From positions 1 through 64,000 of the forward strand of contig PXRL01000015.1 in NCBI GenBank assembly GCA_003020965.1: DNA of 64,000 bases. The letters are read 5' to 3'. The DNA comes from Halobacteriales archaeon QS_4_69_225. Lineage in GTDB: Archaea; Halobacteriota; Halobacteria; Halobacteriales; Haloarculaceae. Made by a program: the position numbers and the translations under genes. The notes beneath the pieces were generated by a model, which was not told the origin of the DNA, did no database searches, and saw only the letters and a list, made by a program, of their open reading frames with translations. Every line of letters starts with the position of its first letter. Position 1 is the first letter of the stretch. Positions 37,901 through 47,279 of the stretch are shown in pieces.

Positions 37901-39202
37901 TCGCCGCGGTTCGGCGAGAACATCGTCGGCGCCATCCAGGACCACGTCACCGGGACCTACCTGCTGACCAACCAGAATCCCGACTTCAACGAGACGCAGG
38001 CGCTGGACCTGCTGCGGGCGACGGGCGTCGACGAGCTGCCGGCGCCGGACCGTTCCGAGGACGGCGTCGACTACTGGACCGGTCGGACGGTCTTCTCGGA
38101 GCTGCTGCCGGAGGGGCTCAACCTGGAGTTCACCTCCTCGGCCGGCGACACGGTCGTCATCGAGGAGGGCCGGCTGGCGTCGGGGACCGTCGACGAGGAC
38201 GCCGTCGGCGCCTTCGGCGGCGAGGTCGTCGACACCATCTGCAAGGTGTACGGCAACACCCGTGCCCGACAGTTCGTCAACGAGGTGGCGACGCTGGCGA
38301 TGCGGGCCATCATGCACTTCGGCTTCTCGATCGGCATCGACGACGAGTCCATCGAGCGGGACGCCGAAGACCAGATCGACGAGGCCATCGAGAGCGCCTA
38401 CGACCGGGTCGAGAGCCTCATCGAGGCCTACCACGCCGGCGAGTTGGAGAGTCTGCCCGGCCGGACGGTCGACGAGACCCTGGAGATGAAGATCATGCAG
38501 ACGCTCGGCAAGGCCCGGGACTCGGCGGGCGACATCGCCGACGACAACTTCGCCGACGACAACCCGGCCGTGGTGATGGCCGAGTCCGGCGCCCGCGGGT
38601 CGATGCTGAACCTGACCCAGATGGCCGGCTGCGTCGGCCAGCAGGCCGTCCGCGGCGAGCGCATCAACCGCGGCTACGAGGGCCGGACGCTGTCGCACTT
38701 CCGGCGGAACGACCTCTCGGCGGACGCCCACGGCTTCGTGGAGAACTCCTACCGGAACGGCCTGACGCCGAAGGAGTTTTTCTTCCACGCGATGGGCGGC
38801 CGCGAGGGCCTGGTCGACACCGCCGTCCGGACGTCGAAGTCCGGCTACCTCCAGCGGCGGCTCATCAACGCGCTGTCGGAGCTGGAAGCGCAGTACGACG
38901 GCACCGTCCGGGACACCTCCGACACGGTCGTCCAGTTCGAGTTCGGCGAGGACGGCACCTCGCCGGTGCGGGTCTCCTCCACCGAGGAGTACGACATCGA
39001 CGTCGAGTCCATCGCCGACCGCATCGTCGAAGAGGAGTTCGACAGCGAGACCGAACGCAGGCAGTTCCTCGGCAGCGAGGAACCAACGACGAACCTCTCG
39101 GAGCACGGCGACTCCTGGCGGTCGGCCAACGACGCCGAGTTCGAGCCGAGCGACGCCGGAGCGGAGCCAGGCCCGGAGCCGGAGGTGGAGTCGGATGACT
39201 GA
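34969..39202 (+). CDS. rpoA1: RNA polymerase subunit A', with intein and a frame change
   Basis: Largest-subunit N-terminal part. Seen: zinc site [20 protein letters not shown], a second zinc site CRECSR with CPHCGEK, clamp region [16 protein letters not shown], then [14 protein letters not shown] ending at 36300. From 36302 a different frame continues with [31 protein letters not shown] and, after a 450-residue intein (36437-37786), the metal-binding [12 protein letters not shown] and the bridge-helix region to the stop at 39202. Other A' proteins have roughly 35-40 residues (an NGPExHPGANYV...RRPDGRR-type segment) between RRYV and WEVARHL, so a deletion with net frameshift is present. Unless it is a sequence error, this essential gene would be disrupted. 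Exteins add to about 960 residues. Confidence 0.9.
36298..36304 (+). other. Deletion/frameshift point in rpoA1
   Basis: The frame before this point reads ...ARRYV and then a nonsense tail ending at 36489; the frame after reads [11 protein letters not shown]. The two fit only if about 35-40 codons expected from the family are missing and the length lost is not a multiple of three. Confidence 0.8.
36437..37786 (+). other. RpoA1 intein with LAGLIDADG endonuclease (450 aa)
   Basis: Interrupts NTTV | [14 protein letters not shown]. It starts with Cys ([12 protein letters not shown], block A), has block B in [11 protein letters not shown], an endonuclease with one clear LAGLIDADG helix ([12 protein letters not shown]) and a weaker second ([12 protein letters not shown]), and ends [10 protein letters not shown] followed by the +1 Cys. 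The penultimate residue is Asn where most inteins have His. G+C drops steeply in the last 200 bases, and the first codons of the downstream extein (TGT CCT CCA TAT AAT) share that A+T-rich style. Confidence 0.92.
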
Positions 39203-41015
39203 GCCCGACCTCGCCGACGACGTCGCCGCGCCGATCGACGCCTCGGGGCTGCCCGAGCGGCTGCAGCGGGAGATTCGGGAGACCGTCGCCGCCCGCAGCG
39301 ACGTCGACGTCGACCACGTCGAGCAGATCGTCGAGGCCGTTGAATCGCAGTACCGCGAGACCCGCGTGGACCCGCTGGACCCCGTCGGCACCGTCTCCGC
39401 GCAGTCCATCGGCGAGCCCGGTACGCAGATGTCGCTCGACGACTCGGAACGCGTGCTGGTTCGTCGGAACGGCCAGACCGACACGGTCCGTATCGGCACG
39501 TTCGTCGATTCGCTGATGGAAGACCGGGAAACGCGCGAGTTCGACGACCACGAGGTCGCGCTTGCGCCCGACGGACTGGAAGTCCCCAGTCTCTCCGCGG
39601 ACGAAACCGTCGAGTGGAAGCCACTCGAGGAAATTAGCCGGCACGAGACACCCGACGAACTGCTCCGGTTCGAACTGGAATCCGGGCGGACGATCCGGGC
39701 GACGAAGGCCCACTCGTTCGTGACGCGGGAAGACGGGGATATCGTTCCGGTCGAAGCTGACTCCCTCGAAGCCGGAGACAGGCTTCCCACTTTCGGCGAG
39801 TACGACCCGGCAGCTCGACGTATCGATCTGGCGGAACTGGAGCGAGCGGTCGCGACCGATGGCGGCGTTCGAACCGAATCCGCCGTCACTGCCGGTCGAG
39901 AAGTAATCGACGTCAATGTCGTCTGGGACCGCATCGAATCGATCGAGACGGTCGAGAGCGACCACGAGCACGTCTACGACTTCTCGGTCGAGGGGCTGGA
40001 GACGTTCACCACCGCCGAGGGGGTCGTGACGCACAACACGATGAACACCTTCCACTACGCGGGCGTCGCCGAGATCGACGTCACGCAGGGGCTGCCGCGG
40101 CTCATCGAGCTGGTGGACGCCCGGAAGACGCCCGACACGCCGATGATGACGGTCCACCTCGACGGCGACTACGCCACCGATCGCGAGCGGGCCCACGAGG
40201 TGGTGTGGCAGATCGAGGCGACGCGCATCCTCGCGCTGGGCGACGTCTCGACGAACGTCGCGGACATGCTCGTCCGCATCGACCTCAACGAGGAGACGCT
40301 GCAGGAGCGGTGGCCGACCGTCGACGGCCTCGACGACATCGCCAGCGAGATCGCCGGCACCATCGAGTCGGCGCTCGGCGTCGACACCGTCCGGCCGGAG
40401 GAGACCGTCGTCGAGTTCGGCCCCGACCAGCCGTCCTACCGGCGACTGCTCCAGCTCGTCGAGGAGCTGCGGGAGGTCGTCTTCAAGGGAATCGACGAGA
40501 TCAGCCGGGTCGTCATCCGGAAGGAGGAACTCGAAGAGGGCGAGGAGTTCGTCCTCTACACCGAGGGGTCGTCGTTCGGCGACGTGCTGGACATCGAGGG
40601 CGTCGACGCCTCCCGGACGACCTGCAACAACATCCACGAGATTCACGAGGATCTCGGCATCGAGGCCGCCCGCGAGGCCATCATCAACGAGACGATGAAC
40701 ACCCTCGAGGAGCAGGGGCTGGACGACGTCAACGTCAGACACCTGATGCTCGTGGCCGACATCATGACGAACAACGGCGAGATCGAGTCCATCGGCCGCC
40801 ACGGTATCTCCGGCAACAAGGACTCGGTGCTGGCGCGGGCGGCCTTCGAGGTGACGGTCAACCACCTGCTGGACGCCGCCATCCACGGCGAGGTCGACGC
40901 CCTCGACGGGGTGACGGAGAACGTCATCGTCGGCAAGCCCATCAAGCTCGGAACCGGCGACGTCGACCTCCGGATGAGCGCCAAACGCGCCGACGGCGGG
41001 TCGGCGGACGACTGA
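39195..41015 (+). CDS. rpoA2: RNA polymerase subunit A'', with mini-intein
   Basis: A 606-codon gene; without its 202-residue intein the subunit is 404 residues. Exteins show [15 protein letters not shown] and [20 protein letters not shown] (the trigger-loop region of the largest subunit) and end in [14 protein letters not shown]. The ATG overlaps the end of rpoA1 by eight bases. A'' completes the catalytic centre together with A'. Confidence 0.95.
   Translation: MTEPDLADDVAAPIDASGLPERLQREIRETVAARSDVDVDHVEQIVEAVESQYRETRVDPLDPVGTVSAQSIGEPGTQMSLDDSERVLVRRNGQTDTVRIGTFVDSLMEDRETREFDDHEVALAPDGLEVPSLSADETVEWKPLEEISRHETPDELLRFELESGRTIRATKAHSFVTREDGDIVPVEADSLEAGDRLPTFGEYDPAARRIDLAELERAVATDGGVRTESAVTAGREVIDVNVVWDRIESIETVESDHEHVYDFSVEGLETFTTAEGVVTHNTMNTFHYAGVAEIDVTQGLPRLIELVDARKTPDTPMMTVHLDGDYATDRERAHEVVWQIEATRILALGDVSTNVADMLVRIDLNEETLQERWPTVDGLDDIASEIAGTIESALGVDTVRPEETVVEFGPDQPSYRRLLQLVEELREVVFKGIDEISRVVIRKEELEEGEEFVLYTEGSSFGDVLDIEGVDASRTTCNNIHEIHEDLGIEAAREAIINETMNTLEEQGLDDVNVRHLMLVADIMTNNGEIESIGRHGISGNKDSVLARAAFEVTVNHLLDAAIHGEVDALDGVTENVIVGKPIKLGTGDVDLRMSAKRADGGSADD
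39432..40037 (+). other. RpoA2 mini-intein (202 aa)
   Basis: Begins [14 protein letters not shown] after GTQM and ends [10 protein letters not shown] before TMNTFHYAG. Block B is in [12 protein letters not shown], blocks F/G in [15 protein letters not shown] and VVTHN. There is no LAGLIDADG region, so it can splice but not home. Nucleophiles are Ser1 and +1 Thr. The same insertion site is known for A'' inteins in other archaea. Confidence 0.92.
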
Positions 41016-41024
41016 GGGCAACGG

Positions 41025-41450
41025 ATGGCCGTCACGCTCACCGACGCCGCCAGACGGCACATCGCGGTCTTCGACGAGGAGACCGACGTCACCCCGACGG
41101 ACTGCGTCGTCGACGACGCCTTCGACCGCGTGGTCTTCGTCGCCCCGCCGGGGACGATGGGCCAGGCCATCGGCCCGGGCGGCAAGCACGTCAAGCGGCT
41201 CGAGTCGAAGCTGGGGCGGGACGTCGAGGTCGTCGAGGGCGCCGACACCGCCGAGGCGTTCGTCGCCAACGCCCTGGCGCCCGCCGCGGTGTACAACGTG
41301 ACGGTAAGCGGCGACGACACCACCGTCGCCTACGCCGAGGTCGACGACGACGACCGCGGCGTCGCGATCGGCGCCGACGGCCGCAACATCGAACTCGCCC
41401 GCCGGCTCGCCCGGCGGCACTTCGACGTCGACGAAATCGAACTGCCCTGA
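41025..41450 (+). CDS. nusA: NusA-like KH-domain protein
   Basis: A 141-residue protein with two KH RNA-binding domains and no S1 domain: the GxxG loops are in IGPGGKHVKRLESKLG and IGADGRNIELARRLA. This is the archaeal NusA-like factor that follows rpoA2 in conserved order and precedes rps12. Starts nine bases after rpoA2 ends. Confidence 0.95.
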   Translation: MAVTLTDAARRHIAVFDEETDVTPTDCVVDDAFDRVVFVAPPGTMGQAIGPGGKHVKRLESKLGRDVEVVEGADTAEAFVANALAPAAVYNVTVSGDDTTVAYAEVDDDDRGVAIGADGRNIELARRLARRHFDVDEIELP

Positions 41451-41693
41451 CTCTCCGGCGTCTCTCGACCCCGCTCGGAACGGGTCGCCGAGGGCGGCTC
41501 GAGACGGTCGATGGAACCGTCCGGCTACCATCCGTGACAGGCATCGGAGGTCTCGGTACGCCGCCGAATCGGGGGTCGACCGAGCCGAATATTTGTGAGC
41601 CGTGTAACGCTTCGGATTGTCGCCCCGCCGGCTCCCGTCGGCGTGGAACGGCGCCACGGCCGGCAGAGGCTCCCGTGATCCGCCCGGCCGGGG

Positions 41694-42224
41694 TCACCCC
41701 ACCGTGTCGGCACCGATTTCGAGCGCGTAGACGACCGCCGGGTAGCGTTCTCCGGCGAGTTCGACGGTCCGACTGCCGGTCCGTTCGAACCCCCGTATCT
41801 CGTAGAAGCGGCGCGCGCGGTCGTTGTCCGCGAGGACCTCGAGACGGAGCCGTCCGACCGAATCGGGGAGGGCGTCGAGGCCGGCGGAGAGCAATGCGGT
41901 GCCGACGCCACTCTCCCAGCGGTCGGGGTCGACGTAGATGGCCTTCAGCCCCGCCTCGTCGTCGCCGACGAACGGCTTCGTTCCCTCGCTCCACCGGACG
42001 TCGGCGAAGCCGACGACGCGGGCCCCCGCGGCGACGAGGACGGCGTCGCTCTTCCGGAGCCCCTCGAGCCACCTCTCGACGTCGGCCTCCGTCGGCTCGA
42101 CGGCGACCGCGTCCTCGATGGCGGCCGCCGAGAGCAGGCCGTCGTAGGCCGCGCGCCAGGCCCGGCCGTGTGCGCGAACGATGCCGGGGACGTCCGTTCG
42201 GCCCGCAAAGCGTCGGACCTCCAT
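41694..42224 (-). CDS. GNAT-family N-acetyltransferase
   Basis: A 176-residue acetyltransferase. Acetyl-CoA-binding motif A lies in [20 protein letters not shown] (the usual RxxGxG is here SGVGTAL after the beta-bulge), and motif B in [20 protein letters not shown]. It resembles RimI/spermidine-type GNAT proteins; the acceptor is unknown. It is inserted on the opposite strand between nusA and rps12, which splits the conserved cluster. ATCTTTTGTC about 27 bases upstream may be its TATA box. Confidence 0.85.
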   Translation of the reverse strand: MEVRRFAGRTDVPGIVRAHGRAWRAAYDGLLSAAAIEDAVAVEPTEADVERWLEGLRKSDAVLVAAGARVVGFADVRWSEGTKPFVGDDEAGLKAIYVDPDRWESGVGTALLSAGLDALPDSVGRLRLEVLADNDRARRFYEIRGFERTGSRTVELAGERYPAVVYALEIGADTVG

Positions 42225-42338
42225 GGGGCAGGGGTCCGGCGACCGGAGACAAAAGATTTCCCGTCCGGCAGGTCACCCGGGAAATGCGTTTCTCGACTCT
42301 CAGGTGGCAGAACGCACGTCGGTGCGCCGGCGAAAAGG

Positions 42339-42346
42339 GACGTTTA
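42339..42346 (+). promoter_or_regulatory. TATA box for rps12-rps7
   Basis: GTTTAAGT about 31-37 bases before the rps12 ATG at 42376 is the best promoter candidate and shows the two ribosomal genes can be expressed separately from rpo. Confidence 0.5.
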
Positions 42347-42375
42347 AGTGGCTTCGACGGGAATCAATCTTTACT

Positions 42376-42804
42376 ATGACGAACGGCAAGTACGCCGCGC
42401 GCAAACTGAAGAAGGACCGCCAGAAGCACCGGTGGTCCGACTCGGACTACGCGCGCCGTGCCCGCGGACTCGGCGAGAAGTCCGACCCCCTCGAGGGCGC
42501 CCCGCAGGGTCGGGGCATCGTCCTCGAGAAGGTCGGCATCGAGGCAAAGCAGCCCAATTCGGCCATCCGGAAGTGCGTCCGGGTGCAGCTCATCAAGAAC
42601 GGCAAGCAGGTCACCGCCTTCTGCCCCGGCGACGGTGCCATCTCCTTCATCGACGAACACGACGAGGTCACCATCGCCGGCATCGGCGGCGCGAAGGGCC
42701 GTGCGATGGGCGACCTCTCCGGCGTGAACTACAAAGTCGAGAAGGTCAACGGCGTCTCGCTCATCGAGCTCGTCCGCGGGAACGCGGAGAAGCCAGTCAG
42801 ATGA
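42376..42804 (+). CDS. rps12: 30S ribosomal protein S12
   Basis: A 142-residue uS12 of archaeal type. The decoding-site loop is [21 protein letters not shown] in part, and the second conserved loop is [18 protein letters not shown] at 42376 gives the family N-terminus [20 protein letters not shown]. The stop overlaps the rps7 start (ATGA). Confidence 0.97.
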   Translation: MTNGKYAARKLKKDRQKHRWSDSDYARRARGLGEKSDPLEGAPQGRGIVLEKVGIEAKQPNSAIRKCVRVQLIKNGKQVTAFCPGDGAISFIDEHDEVTIAGIGGAKGRAMGDLSGVNYKVEKVNGVSLIELVRGNAEKPVR

Positions 42805-43412
42805 GTTCGGAAGCCCCCGACCCGGACGCGCCCGCGTCGACGGACGACGAGCGCGTCTCGGCGCAGCTGTTCGGCGAGTACGAGGTCGACGGCATCGAGT
42901 ACGGCGACCCCTCGACCCAGCGGTACATCACGGTGACACCCATCGCCCACACGATGGGGCGGCACTCCGACAAGCAGTTCAAGAAATCGGAGCTGTCGGT
43001 CGTCGAGCGGCTGATCAACCGGCTGATGCAGACCGACGAGAACACCGGCAAGAAGGGACAGGCCACCCGCATCGTCCGGGAGGCGTTCGACATCGTCTCC
43101 GAGCGGACCGACGAGAACCCGGTGCAGGTGCTCGTGACGGCCGTCGAGAACGCCGGCCCGCGCGAGGAGACGGTCCGGCTGAAGTACGGCGGCATCTCCG
43201 TGCCGAAGGCCGTCGACGTCGCCCCCCAGCGGCGGGTCGACCAGGCGCTGAAGTTCATCGCCCAGGGGACGTACAACGCCTCGTTCAAGTCGGCGACGCC
43301 GGTCGAGGAGGCGCTGGCCACCCAGCTCGTCGGCGCCGCCGACTACGACCTGCAGGCCTACCCCGTCAGCCAGAAGGAAGAACAGGAACGCGTCGCGGCG
43401 GCCGCTCGCTGA
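42801..43412 (+). CDS. rps7: 30S ribosomal protein S7
   Basis: A 203-residue uS7. An acidic haloarchaeal N-terminal extension (about 40 residues) precedes the core, with [37 protein letters not shown] and [19 protein letters not shown]. Last visible gene of the transcription/translation cluster; the elongation factor genes that often follow are not present here. Confidence 0.97.
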   Translation: MSSEAPDPDAPASTDDERVSAQLFGEYEVDGIEYGDPSTQRYITVTPIAHTMGRHSDKQFKKSELSVVERLINRLMQTDENTGKKGQATRIVREAFDIVSERTDENPVQVLVTAVENAGPREETVRLKYGGISVPKAVDVAPQRRVDQALKFIAQGTYNASFKSATPVEEALATQLVGAADYDLQAYPVSQKEEQERVAAAAR

Positions 43413-43486
43413 CGCCGGCGTTCGCTGCGTTTCGTCTCGTCTCGACGTCCGACAGCGGCGGCTCCGCGGAGCCGGCCGCTCGTCCC

Positions 43487-44953
43487 TCAGCCCGTCACGG
43501 CGTCGACGACGACGCGCCGCTTCCGGATGGCCTCGTAGGCGGTCCAGGTGAGCACGACGACGACCGCCAGCAGGACGGCCGCGAAGTCCCCGCCGGACAT
43601 CCAGACGGGGTAGATCCACGGGGCGACGTGTGACCACCGCTGTGCGGCCGCCTCGACGTCGTCCTGCAGCGGCGTCCCGGCCGCCAGCGCCGACGTCCGC
43701 TCGGCGACGGTCGTGCTCTCGCCGGTGCCGGGCTCGAGGCCGGCGCTACCGGTGACGTCGCGGGAGCCGGAGACGTTCGCGTCCCGCATCGTCGGACCGT
43801 CGCTTTCCGGCGCGCCGCGCTCGGCGTCGTAGGGGCCCCAGCCGACGTAGTACTCCCAGACGATCTCACCGTCGGGCGTCACCTCGACGACGCGGTGGTT
43901 CAGCGAGTCCGTCACCAGCGTGTTGCCGTTCGGCAGCCGGTCGGCGTCCCGCGGCCAGTTGAACTCCTCGGGGCCGCCGAGCTCCCAGACGAGCACCCAC
44001 TCGCAGTCCTCGGGCGGCGTCCCCGCGCCGAGCCGGGGGTCGGCGTCGCCGCAGTCCCGCTCGTACTCGACGACCCGGTCGTTCTCGCTGTCGGCGACCA
44101 GCATCGTCGGCGTGCCGTCCTCGCGCTCGAGGTAGTCGGGGTTGTGCTGCTCGTACAGCGTCGCGTGGTCGTCGTCCTCGCCGAGCCGCATCACGATCTC
44201 CTTCGTGGTGCGATTGACGACGACGACCTGGTCGAAGTTCCGCGGCGACAGCAGCAGGTACTCTTCGCCGATCGGGTCGACGTCGTTGACGTGGGTCCAG
44301 TCGTCGTTGTAGCCGCCGTCGGTGTCGGCGGAGTAGTGGTTCCGGAAGTACCACTCCCAGGTTATCTCCCCCTGCGTGCGGTTGTAGACGACGACCCGGT
44401 CGTCGCTGACGCCCGACTCCTCGTCGTGGTTGCGCATGTTGGCGACCGCGATCTCCTCGTCGTTCAGGGAGGCGACGTCGTGGGTGTCGACCATCCCGGG
44501 GAACCGCTCGCCCCAGACCCGCTCGTCGGTCTCGGGGTCGTACTCGTGGACGAACGTCTCGCCCGGGAAGGTGTTGACGACGAGCAGGTTGCCGTTCGGC
44601 AGCGGGTCGACGTCGTAGAACCACCACGACTGGTCGGCGGTCTCGACGGGCCAGTCGGCCGTACTGCCGTTGAGTGTCCAGGCGGTCCGCCCGCGGCGGT
44701 CGACGCCGACCAGCCCCGAGGGCTTCTTCTGGCTGCCTTCGCCCTCGAAGTGAAAGCCCTGGACGCTGACGACGGTCTCGTCGTCGGCGACCGACTCGAG
44801 GGTGCCGCGCTGGTTCGTCGTCTCCTCGTAGGTCGCGTACGAGGCCGCCGCCGGCGCCAGCAGCGCCAGAACCGCGACGGCGACCGCCACCCGGGCCACC
44901 AGGAGACCCGAGACGTCGCCGACGAGGGCAGCGAGGGAGTCTCGCGGGGACAT
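43487..44953 (-). CDS. Arylsulfotransferase-like membrane protein
   Basis: A 488-residue protein with an N-terminal membrane helix (VARVAVAVAVLALLAPAAA), a six-bladed propeller of the arylsulfate sulfotransferase (ASST) type, and a C-terminal helix (FAAVLLAVVVVLTWTAYEAI). Propeller blades show repeated PLPNGNLLV, THDVASLND, THVNDVDPIGE, QHNPDYLE, RLPNGNTLV and LNHRVVEV motifs; ASST-like His positions appear in DTHDVAS and EQHNPD. It should face the outside of the cell. Substrate unknown. ATG 44953 is used; the preceding TTG is less likely. GGTACTTACC near 44979 is a plausible promoter. Confidence 0.8.
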   Translation of the reverse strand: MSPRDSLAALVGDVSGLLVARVAVAVAVLALLAPAAASYATYEETTNQRGTLESVADDETVVSVQGFHFEGEGSQKKPSGLVGVDRRGRTAWTLNGSTADWPVETADQSWWFYDVDPLPNGNLLVVNTFPGETFVHEYDPETDERVWGERFPGMVDTHDVASLNDEEIAVANMRNHDEESGVSDDRVVVYNRTQGEITWEWYFRNHYSADTDGGYNDDWTHVNDVDPIGEEYLLLSPRNFDQVVVVNRTTKEIVMRLGEDDDHATLYEQHNPDYLEREDGTPTMLVADSENDRVVEYERDCGDADPRLGAGTPPEDCEWVLVWELGGPEEFNWPRDADRLPNGNTLVTDSLNHRVVEVTPDGEIVWEYYVGWGPYDAERGAPESDGPTMRDANVSGSRDVTGSAGLEPGTGESTTVAERTSALAAGTPLQDDVEAAAQRWSHVAPWIYPVWMSGGDFAAVLLAVVVVLTWTAYEAIRKRRVVVDAVTG

Positions 44954-45157
44954 CAACCGACCGCTCGGGCGGGACCGGTAAGTACCTTTCAGTCCGGGAA
45001 CCCGTCGGCAGGACGGTCCGTCGCCGGCGGATCGCCGCCGTCCGGTGACCGTTCGGCGGTCCCCCGGAACCGTCGCTCGGTCGCGCTCGCGCCGAACGGT
45101 TCCGTCTCCGTCTCGCCGACGGCGTGTCGGACGATCACGCCCGTCACGCCCGCTCCG

Positions 45158-45910
45158 TCAGTCCGCCGCCCGGCCGCCGCTCAGGGCGTACTCGCGGGTG
45201 ACGTCGACCAGCGCCTTGCGGTACTCGGAGGCGCCGGGGTCGGCGCCGAGCGAGCGGAACCGCCGCCTGAACGTCGACAGCGACACCTCGGGGGCGTCGG
45301 CGGCCGCGGCGTCGGCGAGGTCGTACAGCCGGTGGTCGTCGTCGATGGCGTCGTGCCGCTCCAGCAGCGCGAGTGCGAAGGCGGCGTTGACGGCGGTGAT
45401 CTCGGGATCGGCGGCCTCCGTCAGGCGCCGCCAACCGCCGGGCGCCGTCGGCGGCGAGTCGGCGACCGCGCTGGCCAGCGACGACTCCAGAAAGGAGACG
45501 AGCTTCCCCGTCGGGCCGATGTCGAGGGTGATGTCGTCGGCGTAGATGTCCTTCATGTGGTTGGCGATCTGATAGCAGTGGGCTAGCTTCCGCCGCTCGA
45601 CGCTGCGGCCGGCCAGCGCGAGGAACAGCGCCTCCTCGGTCGACTGCACGTGAGAGGGGTGTTCCTCCTCGTAGCGGGCCATGTGGGCGAACTCGTGCAG
45701 CGCCAGCTCCCGCGCCATCGCCGAGCTGGCCGCCCGCCGGGAGACGAGCAGCTCGTGGCGGTCGTCGTAGTGACCCGCCACCGTCCGGTCGTCGGGGTCC
45801 TCGCGGAACTTCACGACGACCGGCAGTTCGAGGTCGTGCTCGGTCGCGAGCAGGTCACGAGCGGACAGAAACGGCTCCGCGGGACCGCGGCCCGTCACGC
45901 GAACGTCCAT
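45158..45910 (-). CDS. HEXXH-motif protein (haloarchaeal, DUF5781-like)
   Basis: A 250-residue protein with a zinc-protease-like HEFAH in ELALHEFAHMARYEEEHPSH (about residues 74-93). The rest is helical. Haloarchaeal proteins of this kind are usually listed as DUF5781; I am not certain of the family number. The ATG at 45910 follows a strong acidic start MDVRVTGRGPAEPFLSARD. It is the third of three leftward genes (46768, 46373, 45910) that may be co-transcribed. Confidence 0.7.
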   Translation of the reverse strand: MDVRVTGRGPAEPFLSARDLLATEHDLELPVVVKFREDPDDRTVAGHYDDRHELLVSRRAASSAMARELALHEFAHMARYEEEHPSHVQSTEEALFLALAGRSVERRKLAHCYQIANHMKDIYADDITLDIGPTGKLVSFLESSLASAVADSPPTAPGGWRRLTEAADPEITAVNAAFALALLERHDAIDDDHRLYDLADAAAADAPEVSLSTFRRRFRSLGADPGASEYRKALVDVTREYALSGGRAAD

Positions 45911-45974
45911 GTCATCTACCCACAAGAGAGCGCCGCGTTTCACTCTTACGGGGCCGGAAATCGGCGGCCGCCCG

Positions 45975-46373
45975 TCAGCCGCGGCGCTTGACGACGAGCG
46001 CCTCGGGCAGGTCCGGCCCCCGGCGGTAGGGGTCGACCTCGAAGGCCGCGAGCGTGATGACGACCCGGCCGCCGCCGGCAAGCGGTCCCCGCAGCACGAC
46101 CCCGCGGCCGGCCACCGCCAGGTACGGGACGTCGGCGACCGGCGCGGCGGCGAGGTCGCCGCCGGCATGGGCGACGGCGTCGGCCAGCGCCGCGGCCAGC
46201 GGCTCGAGGGCGTCGGCTGCCTCGAGAGCGGCCCGGTAGTCGGCGGCGACGGGGTCGGCCGTCGCGTCGCCGTCCCAGCTGGCGGCGACGGCGTCGGCCG
46301 CCGCAAGCGCTCGCTCGAGGGCCGGCCGGTGGGCGTCGAGCAGCCGTCCGCGGACCGTCGTCGGGTCGACCAT
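45975..46373 (-). CDS. Haloarchaeal protein of unknown function
   Basis: A 132-residue protein (MVDPTTVRGRLLDAHRPALERA...). The first 85 residues are alanine-rich and helical; the last 45 form a beta-rich end (YLAVAGRGVVLRGPLAGGGR, VVITLAAFEVDPYRRGP). No catalytic motif. It lies eight bases after the upstream gene and 64 before the HEXXH protein on the same strand. Confidence 0.6.
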   Translation of the reverse strand: MVDPTTVRGRLLDAHRPALERALAAADAVAASWDGDATADPVAADYRAALEAADALEPLAAALADAVAHAGGDLAAAPVADVPYLAVAGRGVVLRGPLAGGGRVVITLAAFEVDPYRRGPDLPEALVVKRRG

Positions 46374-46381
46374 TCGGGCGG

Positions 46382-46768
46382 CTACGCCTCGGGCGGGCGC
46401 GGCTCGTCGGCCGGCCGGCGGGTCGACAGCACCAGCGTCGAGAAGTCCGTCTCGGTGATGTCGCCGCGGTCGAGGGCGTGGAACCACCCCGCCTCGACCC
46501 GCCACTCGCCGAGGAACTCGCCGGCGCCGCCGGTGTCGAACGCCCAGAAGTGACACTCCAGCGGCTTCCAGCCGTCGTCGTAGGCGTCGATCAGCTCCGT
46601 ACAGACGTTACCGATGTCGCCGCTGGCGAGGCCGCCGGCGGCCGTCTCGTACTCGAGGTGGAGCCGCTGGCCGTCGTCGGTCGACTCGCGGGCGGTGCGC
46701 TCGACGTAGACCCCGAGGCTCATCAGCCGCCGTTCGAGCCGGTCGACCACCTCGGCGGTCGCGTCCAT
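46382..46768 (-). CDS. Haloarchaeal protein of unknown function
   Basis: A 128-residue acidic protein (MDATAEVVDRLERRLMSLGV..., then LHLEYETAAGGLASGDIGNV and CHFWAFDTGGAGEFLGEWRV). The mix of alpha and beta looks like a compact soluble domain. No recognised motif. It seems to head a small leftward operon; the broken thioesterase lies 37 bases upstream. Confidence 0.65.
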   Translation of the reverse strand: MDATAEVVDRLERRLMSLGVYVERTARESTDDGQRLHLEYETAAGGLASGDIGNVCTELIDAYDDGWKPLECHFWAFDTGGAGEFLGEWRVEAGWFHALDRGDITETDFSTLVLSTRRPADEPRPPEA

Positions 46769-46805
46769 GCCCGCCGTTCGGCCCGGGTCGAAAGAAACCC
46801 TTCGG

Positions 46806-47233
46806 CTACACCGACGCCGGCGGCCCGGCCTGGAACCCGACGACGGCCTCGCGGGACTCCTCGGGCACGCGGGTCGGCTCGCCCGACTCGTCGACGGCGA
46901 CGTGGACCAACCCGCCCTCCGCAACTACCTCGTCCGCCTCGTCGCGGCACTCGTAGTCGAACTCGATGCTGGACTCGCGGACGGCGTCGATGCGGACGGC
47001 GTTGAACAGCCGGTCGCGGAACTCCGCCGGCGCGCGGTAATCGAGGTCGACGTGGACGATTGAGCGACGCGGACGTCCCGGTCGGCGTCCCGTAACTTCT
47101 CGTAGGGGTAGCCGATGGCCTCCAGATAGGCGGTGACCGTCTCGTCCTGAGGGTGACGTAGTTGCCGTGGAAGACGACGGCCCCGGCATCGGGCCTCGTC
47201 GAACCGGACCGCGTTCTCGTGGACCGTCTGCAT
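46806..47233 (-). pseudogene. Acyl-CoA thioesterase (hotdog, 4HBT-like), three frame changes
   Basis: Pieces of one protein appear in three frames: MQTVHENAVRFDE (from 47233), then DAGAVVFHGNYVTL in a second frame, then QDETVTAYLEAIGYPYEKLR back in the first, then SIVHVDLDYRAPAEFRDRLF to the stop at 46806 in a third. The joined sequence would be a hotdog-fold thioesterase of about 140 residues with the usual N-terminal strand, FHGNY active-site region and C-terminal VHVAVD strand. Three one- or two-base changes within about 160 bases break it. It is either a recent pseudogene or a stretch of sequence errors. Confidence 0.8.
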
Positions 47234-47279
47234 ACCCGGCGGGGGGCCGGCGGCGCCAAGGTCGTCGTGCCGCGGCGGC

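Noticed and set aside
36371-39202. The second part of rpoA1 as a separate gene with its own start
   Set aside because: The first in-frame ATG lies inside [10 protein letters not shown], in the middle of a conserved domain; no promoter or overlap start is present.
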